Below, one piece after another: positions 7,549 through 17,538 of a stretch of DNA of 64,000 nt. Under the pieces are notes generated by a model. That model worked only from the letters and a program-made list of their open reading frames with translations. It was not told the DNA's origin and ran no database searches. Source of the DNA: a virus; the IMG/VR virus record IMGVR_UViG_3300021185_001264, positions 1-64,000 of that record. One strand, written 5' to 3'. The position numbers and the translations under genes were made by a program. Numbering within the stretch: position 1 is the stretch's first letter; every line of letters starts with the position of its first letter.

Positions 7549-10035
7549 CTATGTTAAATCTAAAAGAATGGTCCAGAATTGTTCTAGATACTTAAGTTTT
7601 GCTATCGTACTATTCTCTTCCTGACCACTTCCATCATTGATAATGGCATCTCTACTTAATCCGTTATTACCTAATAAGTTAATGCTAACTCCCGATCTAG
7701 GATTAAGGAAATAGTTATCGTATAAATCACTGATGATATTTGTGCCAACTCCAGCGTTCAAGGCATTATTACTCATGTCGAGCGTTCGTAGAATAGTATT
7801 ATACTTTAACGCCTCTGGAGTATAGCCTACTATAGAGTTATTATTTAAGTACAAGATTTGAAGTCTAGTTGCTCCAGACATATCAGGCAAATTACCAGAA
7901 ATTTGATTATTATGTAAATCTAGTATGTATAGATAAGGAGTATTCAGTGCAGGTAAAGATCCTGCAAACCCATTATTGTATAGATAAGCATAAGTTAACC
8001 TATTACTAGTCCAACTTGGAATAGTTCCGGTCATGGAATTACTATTAAGTCTCAAATAGTATAGATTGTTATTTCCTACTAATAGAGGAAGATTTCCGTT
8101 TATTCCAGTGTTTGCTATATACAAGCCCCGTAAATTTGCGTTGCTTGAGAAATTGGGAAGAGGTCCTGCGATATTAGAGTTACTATACGTATATAACCAT
8201 TGCAAATTTCCCATTTCGGCAAATACTTCTCCAGTGCCTCCTCCCGCTATAGATGCTGTTGTTCCAAAGAAGTCGGTGCCCGTGTGTCTAGATCCTGCAA
8301 ATAAAATAGTCGATAGACTATCAGCTCCTATGAAACTACTATCCCTCAGTTCTCCTGATGCGGAGGTCCACCTAAGATCAAGGTAAGATAGTGAAGATAA
8401 TCCTTTGTTTGAGAAATCTGCGCCTATGTTAGACGCAACGGTAGAAGATCCGTACATGTGTATAGTATCGAGTGATGTACAGCCATTAAATTTACCATTC
8501 AAATTTCTGCTTCTATTAGAGTCAGGGTGAGAATGCGTTTGCCGGTATATTCTGATCACAGTATTACCAGATACATCGACCACATTATGAGCATTACCAT
8601 CAGAGACAAATGAATCCAATAATGTACTTGCAATAGTAATATCTCCTCCTCCTTGTTTTTGCGTAATGCCGCACGAAGTAAAACTAAGTGAAGTCAAATT
8701 AGGACTAGCGCAAACACCGTTATCTAATTGACTAAAAGGTTGATGATCTAAGCTATAGCTTTTTATTCCCTTTACCCCATTTGAATCAACAAATGTCTGA
8801 GGACTAATTACGGCTCCGCTAATCATTGTTCTTCGTGCATCTCTACTGTATAACGATCCTAGTGATATATGTTCCAAATCTTGATAATCAGTTAAGACAA
8901 TTGGAGTGCTATCCCTAAATGTTCCATTCATAGTCAAATGGGTAAGTGTAGTAGGAAGAGTATTAAGTTGAGTGTTAGCGGGTATTTGATTACCGTTGAC
9001 ATCTTCTGCTCTAGACATATCGTTTGAAGATATATTTATTTTTAAAAGAGCAGGAGCTAGATTGTCTCCATTTCTAGTTGAGTTTCCAAATTTAGGCAAT
9101 TCGTAAAAATCGTTATTGTTAATATCTATTCTTTTTATCGCAGGCAAACTTACATTTGTCCACTCTGATAAATTAACGAAAGGAATACGCAGTTCAAGAA
9201 TGTTAGCAGGATTATAAAAGAATTCTAATGTTCTGGCTCTCGATGTGTTGTCATTAAAAGAGTATGTTCCTGGCGCAGTATCATATACTCCTAAGGCTCT
9301 ATCGCCGCTTTCATACACTTGTCCTCCAGCTTTATTTGTAATTCTGTATACGGGAGGAATATTGCCTGCACTATCTTGTATAGGAGTGACTGTATGACTA
9401 AATGTATTACTTCTGAAAAACGTATTGAATACTAAAGGAATTCCTTTCATAACTAAGAATTTTTTAGTTGAGAAACTACTAGTATTGTCCTTAATATCTA
9501 TAGATAGTTCATGTGTTGCGACCTCTGCCCTATACTTCTTTTCAATTGGCGCTTTCGTAGTACCTAAAGAAGAAAAAGTAATGTCCTGTCCTGTTACTTC
9601 AACTTCTCCGCCATATGTAATTGAACTTCCTATTGAGGACCAAGATGACACTCTAGATGTAGAGATATCGGCAACACTCATATTATGCTTACCGTTCACT
9701 AGTGGGTTAGAATAATCTAAGTAATTGTATTTTATAGCGGCGGCATTGATCTGGTTGTTTATCTGTAGATTAAAGTTTAATGGCTGACCAATATCTTTTA
9801 AGCTAGTGAGTAATCCTCCTACGGTATTTGAGGACCTAGAAAGAGATGCTAATTCTTTTTTCTGATCTTCAACAAGTCCAGAAATAGTGTGTAATTCGTC
9901 AGAGTTTATGCCTGCGGAAGATAGACCTGAAATCAGATCCAAATCTCTTTGGTCTAATCCTAAATTGTTGAGAGCTTCTGCTGAATTATCGACATCATTC
10001 AAAGCTAACTGTACGTTGAGACCTCTAAATGCCAT
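7549..10035 (-). CDS. Leucine-rich-repeat tail fibre or adhesin protein
   Basis: 828 residues. Residues 1-120 form an alpha-helical N-terminus (LNNLGLDQRDLDLISGL, then VEDQKKELASLS) that probably attaches to the virion. From roughly residue 350 to 790 there is a series of leucine-rich repeats. The clearest are the last ones, with the plant-receptor-like pattern L-x-x-L-x-L-x-x-N-x-(I/M/F)-x-G-x-(I/L)-P: for example LYYLRLNSNSMTGTIP, LYILDLHNNQISGNLP and LQILYLNNNSIVGYTP. Earlier repeats are more irregular and contain N-ISSND-type turns. The start overlaps the stop of the upstream structural gene (TAATG). An LRR solenoid on a phage tail is best read as a ligand-binding surface; that role is inferred. 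Confidence 0.85.
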   Translation of the reverse strand: MAFRGLNVQLALNDVDNSAEALNNLGLDQRDLDLISGLSSAGINSDELHTISGLVEDQKKELASLSRSSNTVGGLLTSLKDIGQPLNFNLQINNQINAAAIKYNYLDYSNPLVNGKHNMSVADISTSRVSSWSSIGSSITYGGEVEVTGQDITFSSLGTTKAPIEKKYRAEVATHELSIDIKDNTSSFSTKKFLVMKGIPLVFNTFFRSNTFSHTVTPIQDSAGNIPPVYRITNKAGGQVYESGDRALGVYDTAPGTYSFNDNTSRARTLEFFYNPANILELRIPFVNLSEWTNVSLPAIKRIDINNNDFYELPKFGNSTRNGDNLAPALLKINISSNDMSRAEDVNGNQIPANTQLNTLPTTLTHLTMNGTFRDSTPIVLTDYQDLEHISLGSLYSRDARRTMISGAVISPQTFVDSNGVKGIKSYSLDHQPFSQLDNGVCASPNLTSLSFTSCGITQKQGGGDITIASTLLDSFVSDGNAHNVVDVSGNTVIRIYRQTHSHPDSNRSRNLNGKFNGCTSLDTIHMYGSSTVASNIGADFSNKGLSSLSYLDLRWTSASGELRDSSFIGADSLSTILFAGSRHTGTDFFGTTASIAGGGTGEVFAEMGNLQWLYTYSNSNIAGPLPNFSSNANLRGLYIANTGINGNLPLLVGNNNLYYLRLNSNSMTGTIPSWTSNRLTYAYLYNNGFAGSLPALNTPYLYILDLHNNQISGNLPDMSGATRLQILYLNNNSIVGYTPEALKYNTILRTLDMSNNALNAGVGTNIISDLYDNYFLNPRSGVSINLLGNNGLSRDAIINDGSGQEENSTIAKLKYLEQFWTILLDLT

Positions 10036-13000
10036 TATTGTTCCTTTACCGTAAGCGTCATTTCTATATTGCCGACAGATAATCCATCTACTGCCGATGC
10101 AGTAAGATACACTGCTCTATTATTTAGTAGTCCTCTAGCTATTCCCTTTCTGTCTCTATTGAAAATATTAGACAAGTCAAATTTTTCTGGTGATCCACCT
10201 TTAACGTATAAAGAATATATCACTGTACCTGGTCGCAAAGGATTTAAACATTGATCATCAAATCTCACGCTAGACAGCCTATTATCACTTTGAAAGGCCG
10301 CTGGCGTTAGAGCGTTACTTGATGATGGGCCTCCTGATTGACTAGAATTGACTATTGTTAGTGTAGACGCATCTTTAATAAACACTGGAGTATGAGTGCG
10401 AACTGTTTCTGGAGTAAATTCTTCAACTATGATATTATTTACTTTCGCATTATCTTTCAAGGCAAATACGAGATATAAAGGCTGAGAATTAAATTTAACA
10501 GCTTTAGATTTGTTAAATGAGTCACCATTTAGGTCGCTGTCAAGTTGCCAATCGTCTTTGATTGTTATGATTTTAGTGTTAACTGAGGCAACAGTTCTGT
10601 TTCCGCCATTAGTAGGATCTCCATCTACATAAGCAAAAGTGCCTTCTCCATCTACAGTGATAGGAACAGTGTGATAATATACTCCTATACCAACTCCGCC
10701 CACTCCAACTTCTGTGCTTTGAGGCACAACAGCTCCAGAACTATCAAGAGTGAAAAGTGAAGAGTCAGGACCGTTATTATTATCAAAATTAATTCTCCAT
10801 TTACCGCTAAATTGTCCTGAAGTTATAGCCGTTACGCTACTGACTGCATTGCTTAAAATTCTTACTTCGCCTATAAGAGTAGATATGTATCCTGAATCAG
10901 GACCTTCTGGGCTTCCTAATCTGTAATCGACCATGAACATGTCCGATAATCCTGGATCCCATTCATACTTATCTGCTTTTACTGAATAGTCTGGTGCTGT
11001 TCCTTCTGAAGAATATTCCTGATGGAGTTCATCATATAAAGAGTATGGAGCTTTTACTCCACCGGCATCTTCAAACTTTAGAACATTGGGATTGACGGTC
11101 GTATCAATTTCTGGTACTTTAGATGTGACTGACACTGCAAAATCTGCAAAGTGTTTACTTCCGTCTCCGCTCCTAGGATTTAAAAAATGTATCTTAAAGT
11201 TGTTGCTATATATCGGAACAGTAGATGCCGCAATAGCATGATAATTAGAAAGTCTCCCGGTAAAAGTAGGTCCAGTAGAAGTGTCTAATAAAGTACCATC
11301 AGCTTTAATTCCTTTTAATTCAAACGAAATTGGAGAAGAAAGTGTTTGACTACTAGTTCGCCTTCGTATAACTGTAGAATTTGTAAGATTACTATCAAAG
11401 TTGACATACGCATTATACACTCCATCTGCTATCAAATGCGCTTTATCATCCTTCAACGTTAAATTATCTCCTCCTAAAATATTTAACTGACTGCCGAGTG
11501 GAGCTATAGCCTGAAAAGTTAAGGTTCTAGAATTTGGATGAACTCCATTATGAAGAGAGGGAGAAAAGTTATAATGAACTCCATCGGGAGAACCTCGTAT
11601 TTCTTCGATATCAACTCTAGTATCTATACTACTAGATATAGACATTGTAGTTGGATAAGCCTTTTTAAAGTTAGGTATTCCTACTCCATCTTGGTTAAAA
11701 ATCTCTTGTTTAGGAAGAATTCCCAAAATTGGAGTCCGTTCATCGCCAGAGAACGATTTAGTGTCTACTGTCGTTGTCGCAAGTCTTATTGTTCCCTCAT
11801 CTCCTCCATCAACATAATAACTACTACCGTACTTATACAAAACTACCGGCTTTTCCATAGTCTTATTTTCTTCAGTGGAAATCAGATATTTGAATTTAAA
11901 ATCTGGATTATTAAGAATAGGCAACCCCAAACCATTCTCGATGATAAGTCGATGCATCAATACCCAACGGGCTTCACCGTTATTAACAGGAACATAAGCG
12001 TAAAACTTTGCTCCAATAGCTCCATACCAAGAAAACTCAATTTTATACATGGTAACATCTTCGAATGAAAGTATGTATCCAGAATCACCGCCGCCCAAAA
12101 GCTTATCGCCGTTAAACTTGGTTCTAGGTATAACAGTCTCCCACATAGCTTCACGAACTTCTACACCTTTAGTCTCAATAGGAGATGAACCTTGATCTGA
12201 TACAGCAAGTCCTTGCTTAAGTAACAAATCGTCTGGTAATTTTATAGTGCTTCTGCGTACAATGTTGAATTTCGATCCTACTAATTGAAACATATATTCA
12301 TCTGTAGAGTTTGAACATCCCCACTCGATAGTATTTGTCGGTGATGTAGGATCAGTCTCTTGTCTTACGCCAAAAGTGAATCCGCTTGCTCTGCCAGGCT
12401 GATATCTAAAAGTTTTTTTACTTTCCAATATAGCAAATTTTGGCTGAATTGATGATCCACCAGGTCGAGATTCTTCTTGCAAGAATTCTTGTATTATCTT
12501 GTATAATGCCAGCTCGGTAAAGTCTGTTACCGCTGAACCAGTTAGGATAGGAAAAGTAGCCACGCTGGCAATAATCTTGTCGTATAATGCAGTCCATCTT
12601 TCAACCTGATCAAATGAATCTTGTAAATCTGCTCCATACTCTACATCGTGAAAATTAGTATCATTATCAAAAAATCTTGTAGTCTCATTAAATGAAATGG
12701 GTATTACTGCCTCTGATGCGTTCACAATAGTTATGTTTCTATTGATAAGGTTTCTTTCAGCAAATTGTGTGGCGGCATCTAAATCAAGTTCTAAGAAATA
12801 TTCATACAGCCATTTACCCATAGCAATAAAGTTCATGTATGCTACCATAGTGCTACTAGCACTCGATAGCTTGTCTACTATCGTGCTACCTGGAAAGGCG
12901 TATTGAGATGGAAAAGAAGAAAGAGAGAGTGCTTGTTCTTCAGATTCTTCTTGAAATTTCGGATCGAATCTTCTACCATATACAGGATTCTCTTTTCTAT

Positions 13001-13385
13001 ACCACTCTCCAGGATAACTACCAGTTGGGCCAAGATACACGCTCCAATTATCAGTGTCTAATCCATATGTGGATACGTCCGAGAAAAGACTTAACTGTTC
13101 CTCTGAGCGAGGAACACCTAAAAGAGAACTACTTACTTCTGATTCAGAAGAAAATTGCTCGGCAATTGGAATAGATAGAACAGGATTATTGTCATAGTTA
13201 TTAGCGTAAACAGGTGTAGAATAATCCGATTTGGAAAACGATCCTACTACTGCCTCGTCTTCAGTGTAAATCGGATTACCTGCAACGTCTACAAGTTTGT
13301 TGCCCTCGATGTCAATAAGCTGTATGAACTGCTTAGTGACTGGAGCAGGTACTTTATCCAGTCCAAGTTTTATCTGCTTTGGCAT
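10035..13385 (-). CDS. Large virion protein, paralogue of 13389-17537
   Basis: 1116 residues. It shares several collinear segments with the next gene upstream. These are SSSLLGVPRSEEQLSLFSDV (here) against ALSLLGIPRAEVALGIFADV, FRYQPGRASGFTFGV against FRYQPGRVSAATFGV, YKIEFSWYGAIGAKFYAYVP against LKIEFSWYGAVGALFLAYVP, and KYGSSYYVDGGDEGTIRL against KYGASYYIDGGDRGTVRL. This establishes an ancient duplication. No enzymatic signature is seen. The conserved middle block with Trp-Tyr-Gly and GGD motifs may be a folded receptor or tail domain. The gene lies in the leftward fibre operon with 1-nt overlap or few-nt spacing to its neighbours. Likely a tail or fibre subunit. Confidence 0.8.
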   Translation of the reverse strand: MPKQIKLGLDKVPAPVTKQFIQLIDIEGNKLVDVAGNPIYTEDEAVVGSFSKSDYSTPVYANNYDNNPVLSIPIAEQFSSESEVSSSLLGVPRSEEQLSLFSDVSTYGLDTDNWSVYLGPTGSYPGEWYRKENPVYGRRFDPKFQEESEEQALSLSSFPSQYAFPGSTIVDKLSSASSTMVAYMNFIAMGKWLYEYFLELDLDAATQFAERNLINRNITIVNASEAVIPISFNETTRFFDNDTNFHDVEYGADLQDSFDQVERWTALYDKIIASVATFPILTGSAVTDFTELALYKIIQEFLQEESRPGGSSIQPKFAILESKKTFRYQPGRASGFTFGVRQETDPTSPTNTIEWGCSNSTDEYMFQLVGSKFNIVRRSTIKLPDDLLLKQGLAVSDQGSSPIETKGVEVREAMWETVIPRTKFNGDKLLGGGDSGYILSFEDVTMYKIEFSWYGAIGAKFYAYVPVNNGEARWVLMHRLIIENGLGLPILNNPDFKFKYLISTEENKTMEKPVVLYKYGSSYYVDGGDEGTIRLATTTVDTKSFSGDERTPILGILPKQEIFNQDGVGIPNFKKAYPTTMSISSSIDTRVDIEEIRGSPDGVHYNFSPSLHNGVHPNSRTLTFQAIAPLGSQLNILGGDNLTLKDDKAHLIADGVYNAYVNFDSNLTNSTVIRRRTSSQTLSSPISFELKGIKADGTLLDTSTGPTFTGRLSNYHAIAASTVPIYSNNFKIHFLNPRSGDGSKHFADFAVSVTSKVPEIDTTVNPNVLKFEDAGGVKAPYSLYDELHQEYSSEGTAPDYSVKADKYEWDPGLSDMFMVDYRLGSPEGPDSGYISTLIGEVRILSNAVSSVTAITSGQFSGKWRINFDNNNGPDSSLFTLDSSGAVVPQSTEVGVGGVGIGVYYHTVPITVDGEGTFAYVDGDPTNGGNRTVASVNTKIITIKDDWQLDSDLNGDSFNKSKAVKFNSQPLYLVFALKDNAKVNNIIVEEFTPETVRTHTPVFIKDASTLTIVNSSQSGGPSSSNALTPAAFQSDNRLSSVRFDDQCLNPLRPGTVIYSLYVKGGSPEKFDLSNIFNRDRKGIARGLLNNRAVYLTASAVDGLSVGNIEMTLTVKEQ

Positions 13386-13388
13386 GAG

Positions 13389-16300
13389 TTATTGTTCTTC
13401 CCACGTGCAACCTATGCTTACCTTGTCAGCGGTATGTCCTGCCGATGTATCAGAATCTACTGCAAAATAAAGACTATCCGCTTGATTTGTTAGCGGGAAC
13501 GATAGATATTCTTTATTATAATCAAAGTATGGGCTTAGGTCAAGTTGCTCTGTTCCCTGTTGTAAGTATATAGTTGCTACGTTTACACCGCTATTAGGAA
13601 CAGGCACTACTGTATTACTCGAAATTTTAATTGAACTTAAACCTTCTTTTTCTGAAGAAACTTTGGTCGCTACTGATTGAGCGGCAATTGCTCTTGCTGG
13701 ATGCGTGCCAGTTGTAAAGTTTTGGGCAGAGCCTGATCCAGGATATTTTCCATCTGCCTCGAATCTAGCATCTGGCAAGAATGATCCAGCTTTCAACTGT
13801 ATTGTGCCATTATATGATTCGAGAAGTTCGAAGTAGTACTCATCAGATTCTTTATACAGTCTACCAAACACTGTGACATCATCTGATCCAACAATTGCTT
13901 GGAACCAACCAAAGAGACTTTCATTATTATCAAAATATGATCCAGCGCCAGTCGATTCAGTTACTCCGACTGTACTCAGAGGATCGTTTAAAGCCGTGAG
14001 TGTATAAGGAGCATTTAAAGTAAACGAGCCAGAATACACAGTGTCAGTTTGGAAAATAGGAGTCTTTTTAAATCTCATACGAATAGGATTATTTCCTAAA
14101 TTCGATGTTGATAATTTAGTTGGATAAACCTGAACTCTATTTCGGACTGCATTCGAATCCTGCGTACTCAAAATTACTTTCTTAGTTTCAAGTTCATAAG
14201 TAGCATTTGCTCTATCCACAAGAAGTTGTACGCTAGTAGTACTTGAAGGAACACCGTCAAGATAAACTTTAGTTGTATCAGCCCAAATAACTTTAATATT
14301 CTGATCTGTTCTGTTACTACTTTTAAACTTAGCTCCCATAAAGAATCTAGGGTCAACTGCGGTCGAAGGATTGGTATAAGCTACACCTCCTATAGTTTCT
14401 CCTGATAATGTAGTTGCATTAATATTAATAGCATTATTTGCAGAGTCATAGTTACTTGTGTTCTTAATCGTCCACTGTTTGCCGTAAGCGTCTTGAGTGT
14501 CTTCGTTGTTATGACTGTACAATCTAACTGTACCTCTGTCACCACCATCGATATAGTATGAAGCACCGTATTTTACGATTGAATGTGAATCAGATCCATA
14601 GCCTCTATTGACGTAATTTATATCTTCTTGATCGCCTAGAGATTTTTGATCACCGCCACCATATGTGTTGTATGTAATGGGAAGTGTCGCATTACCTAGA
14701 GAGGCGTTCTTGTATTGATTGGAAGCACGTAAATGATGGACTCGTACCCACCTTGCTTCTCCGTTATCGACAGGAACGTATGCTAAGAACAATGCGCCAA
14801 CAGCTCCATACCATGAGAATTCAATCTTAAGCATGGTAACTTTAGTAAAGTCAAAGTTGTATAGGCTTTCCGTAAACTTGGCCTCGCCTAATACTTTGTA
14901 TATTTCTCCTGGGCGGGCAGTACCTGTCTCTCCAGTAGCAACATCACTATACACTCTTTGTTTAGCAGGAGGAGTTGTTAATTCAGTTCTTCCGTCTAAA
15001 GTGTCATGACTGTATCTTGATCTAGGCACACGATAATCGTATACACCCCAATACTCAGGCTTAACATTGAATCTTACCCAAGTAACAAAATGTGGATCAA
15101 AGTTTATGTAATCAATTTGTTCACATACTTCATTTAACTTAGCGCCATCAGATAAATCGTTTGCAGTGTTTATGTATCCAACACGTTTACTTGTCGTAGC
15201 ATTATCGCTCTTAAGATTGCCGTCAAGTGCGTACATGTAAGGAAATACCATTCCTTTTGGGAATACATCGTCATTTACATCAGTAATGCCCAAAGCTGTC
15301 CTATAACTAGTGGGATTGTATCCATGATATCCCTTTTCAATAGCAGGAATATATGAATTGGCGCCAGTTAAATCTTGTTTTATCTTTTGACCCGAAGATG
15401 TCGAGTCAGGAAGAGTCGTACCGGTACTAGGGAAGATGAACGGAACAACTGTTTCTACTTTAAGGTTGTTAACACTCGTTGCGAGGAAGGTTTGAGCAGT
15501 ACCGCCTTCATCTTCTAACGTAAATTCGTTGCCCTTTGGTCCAATAACACTTTTCACTTTATACACTTGACCTGCTACGAGTCCTGTTTTTCCGCCAGTA
15601 TTTGCCACAGTAGTTTTAACTTTGACGTGTCCCTTAAACGGAACTACGCCTTTAGTCAGTTTAAGTTGATCGTTAGTATCAGAGACTGCCACAATTTCTT
15701 CAATTGGATTCAATAAATCTGGATCATATACAGCAGAGTGTGTTAAGATAATGCCGTCTCGCATCGCTACTAAGTTACCCGCAAACCCATTACTGCCGAT
15801 TTCCATCTTCAGAGTATCTTCTCGGCTAAAATTACTAATAACTCTGCCTGCAAGAGCAGTAAGTTTAGCGTGTTCTGCGGTTGAAGAACTATAACCTAAT
15901 CCACCAGAGTTGTTGTTACTTGCGTTTATAGTAGACCCGGCGATATTGGCCGTTCCGGCAAAGTCAGCAAGTATCAGAGTCCTCAAATGAGTGTGTCGTT
16001 CAATTTCTAAGGCCGCAGTCGCATTCTGTGAGTAAATTGACATTCCGTAACCAGGAGTATCACTACTGGGTCTTCCTCCTTTGAAGTACATAGACATGTT
16101 ATATTTCGTTTCTGCATCACCACCGCCATCAATATCATTTCCATATCCACCTATGATATAACCTAAGTCTCTTTGACACTTGTATTTTATTTCTTCTGGT
16201 GTAAATCCTGGAGCCGAAGACAGTGTTGCCGCTTGGCCATTGGCTTTGTAGTTAGTTACGTAATATGCCCAGTAATAAGACTTAGCCGCAAAGATCGTAT

Positions 16301-17537
16301 CGATTTTGCTTCTTGTTCCATAATCATTATTTGATATAGTAGGAAGTGCTGGCTTGGTATTAGCTGATACGTTAAAGGCTGTTATTACGATATCAGCTAG
16401 AGTAGTTATTTTAGCTGTAGCCGCTGAAGATATACCAGCAAACGCAAGCAACTTAGCTTTCAGTGCTGTATGGGTGATCTTCTCATAACGCTGTGGATTA
16501 GGTAAGATTGCGTTTGCATAGTTACTAAGGTTAAGTATAGTGTGGTTCTTACCGCCGTATTCCATATCTAGTAGATAAAAATCTATCCAGTAGTCTAGAT
16601 CACGCTTACACTTCTCTTCCACTATCGCCTTGTTCGCCGCTGAGCCTTGCCCACTGCCGTAGATTGATACTGCTAGATCAGCATAGTAATCCGCACTACT
16701 ACCTGTGCCACTTATACCCTGATATAGTCCAGTGCCGGCGGCATAGTCCCCTACGACTTGAGTCAAAGCACTATTAATAATCGTAAATCTATTTCTGAGA
16801 ATAAGTTCACGATCTTTGACTAGAAGCACACTAGGCTCAATACCTTCGCTTGCACCTTGACCTATAATACGAAAATCGTCAAATTGTGTTGTGCCCAAGT
16901 TTTGATTACCGGGTGCTCCGCCTTTAAGTTTTTGTGTTGCGATTCCTGTTGGAGAATTTGGACATTTTGTCAACGACTGTGAGCGCCTAACTACAGCGAA
17001 GTTATCGCCTTCCGAGTTATTTCTAGTTTCCCAAAAGTATCCGTCAAAATTATCAAAGATTCCGAATTTGCGAACAGATGGATTCTGTGAAAAGTCTGCA
17101 ATACCTGTAGTACTTTTAACTCCAAACGTTGCGGCTGATACACGACCAGGCTGATATCTAAAGAAACGCTTAGATGTGAGAACTGCTGTTTTGTTTCTAG
17201 GTGCTTCCACCAGTGCGCCAGCTTCTGTCGGTATGTGTTGAATACCGTGCCCAGTAATATGATACTGAGGCGAAGATGACCACTCTGTAGGGTTAACATC
17301 ATATGTGTTAACGTCTGCGAAGATGCCTAAAGCAACTTCGGCACGTGGAATACCTAAGAGAGAAAGCGCAACTTCCGACTGTACCTTGTTTTGCTCCTCA
17401 ACCGGAATAGCAGCCTGATCTGTAGCCATTACGACTGGGATCGATTTAGAAGCAGGCTGTGCACCAGGAGAAACAGGCGTGGTACGTCCGACGTTGACTA
17501 CGCTTGCGTTATTATTTACATTTGTTATACTTGACAT
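13389..17537 (-). CDS. Giant virion protein, paralogue of 10035-13385
   Basis: 1382 residues. The N-terminus (ASVVNVGRTTPVSPGAQPAS, then KSIPVVMATDQAAIPV) is a low-complexity attachment segment of a type seen in phage structural proteins. The conserved core shared with the 1116-aa neighbour follows: LLGIPRAEVALGIFADV near residue 62, FRYQPGRVSAATFGV near 128, FSWYGAVGALFLAYVP near 910, YGASYYIDGGDRGTVRL near 990. Between residues about 230 and 560 there is an insertion absent from the paralogue. It has KCQRDLGYIIGGYGNDIDGG and a second related block with CKRDLDYWIDFYLLDMEYGG, which suggests an internal duplication. A structural tail role is inferred from context. Confidence 0.8.
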   Translation of the reverse strand: MSSITNVNNNASVVNVGRTTPVSPGAQPASKSIPVVMATDQAAIPVEEQNKVQSEVALSLLGIPRAEVALGIFADVNTYDVNPTEWSSSPQYHITGHGIQHIPTEAGALVEAPRNKTAVLTSKRFFRYQPGRVSAATFGVKSTTGIADFSQNPSVRKFGIFDNFDGYFWETRNNSEGDNFAVVRRSQSLTKCPNSPTGIATQKLKGGAPGNQNLGTTQFDDFRIIGQGASEGIEPSVLLVKDRELILRNRFTIINSALTQVVGDYAAGTGLYQGISGTGSSADYYADLAVSIYGSGQGSAANKAIVEEKCKRDLDYWIDFYLLDMEYGGKNHTILNLSNYANAILPNPQRYEKITHTALKAKLLAFAGISSAATAKITTLADIVITAFNVSANTKPALPTISNNDYGTRSKIDTIFAAKSYYWAYYVTNYKANGQAATLSSAPGFTPEEIKYKCQRDLGYIIGGYGNDIDGGGDAETKYNMSMYFKGGRPSSDTPGYGMSIYSQNATAALEIERHTHLRTLILADFAGTANIAGSTINASNNNSGGLGYSSSTAEHAKLTALAGRVISNFSREDTLKMEIGSNGFAGNLVAMRDGIILTHSAVYDPDLLNPIEEIVAVSDTNDQLKLTKGVVPFKGHVKVKTTVANTGGKTGLVAGQVYKVKSVIGPKGNEFTLEDEGGTAQTFLATSVNNLKVETVVPFIFPSTGTTLPDSTSSGQKIKQDLTGANSYIPAIEKGYHGYNPTSYRTALGITDVNDDVFPKGMVFPYMYALDGNLKSDNATTSKRVGYINTANDLSDGAKLNEVCEQIDYINFDPHFVTWVRFNVKPEYWGVYDYRVPRSRYSHDTLDGRTELTTPPAKQRVYSDVATGETGTARPGEIYKVLGEAKFTESLYNFDFTKVTMLKIEFSWYGAVGALFLAYVPVDNGEARWVRVHHLRASNQYKNASLGNATLPITYNTYGGGDQKSLGDQEDINYVNRGYGSDSHSIVKYGASYYIDGGDRGTVRLYSHNNEDTQDAYGKQWTIKNTSNYDSANNAININATTLSGETIGGVAYTNPSTAVDPRFFMGAKFKSSNRTDQNIKVIWADTTKVYLDGVPSSTTSVQLLVDRANATYELETKKVILSTQDSNAVRNRVQVYPTKLSTSNLGNNPIRMRFKKTPIFQTDTVYSGSFTLNAPYTLTALNDPLSTVGVTESTGAGSYFDNNESLFGWFQAIVGSDDVTVFGRLYKESDEYYFELLESYNGTIQLKAGSFLPDARFEADGKYPGSGSAQNFTTGTHPARAIAAQSVATKVSSEKEGLSSIKISSNTVVPVPNSGVNVATIYLQQGTEQLDLSPYFDYNKEYLSFPLTNQADSLYFAVDSDTSAGHTADKVSIGCTWEEQ

Positions 17538-17538
17538 A

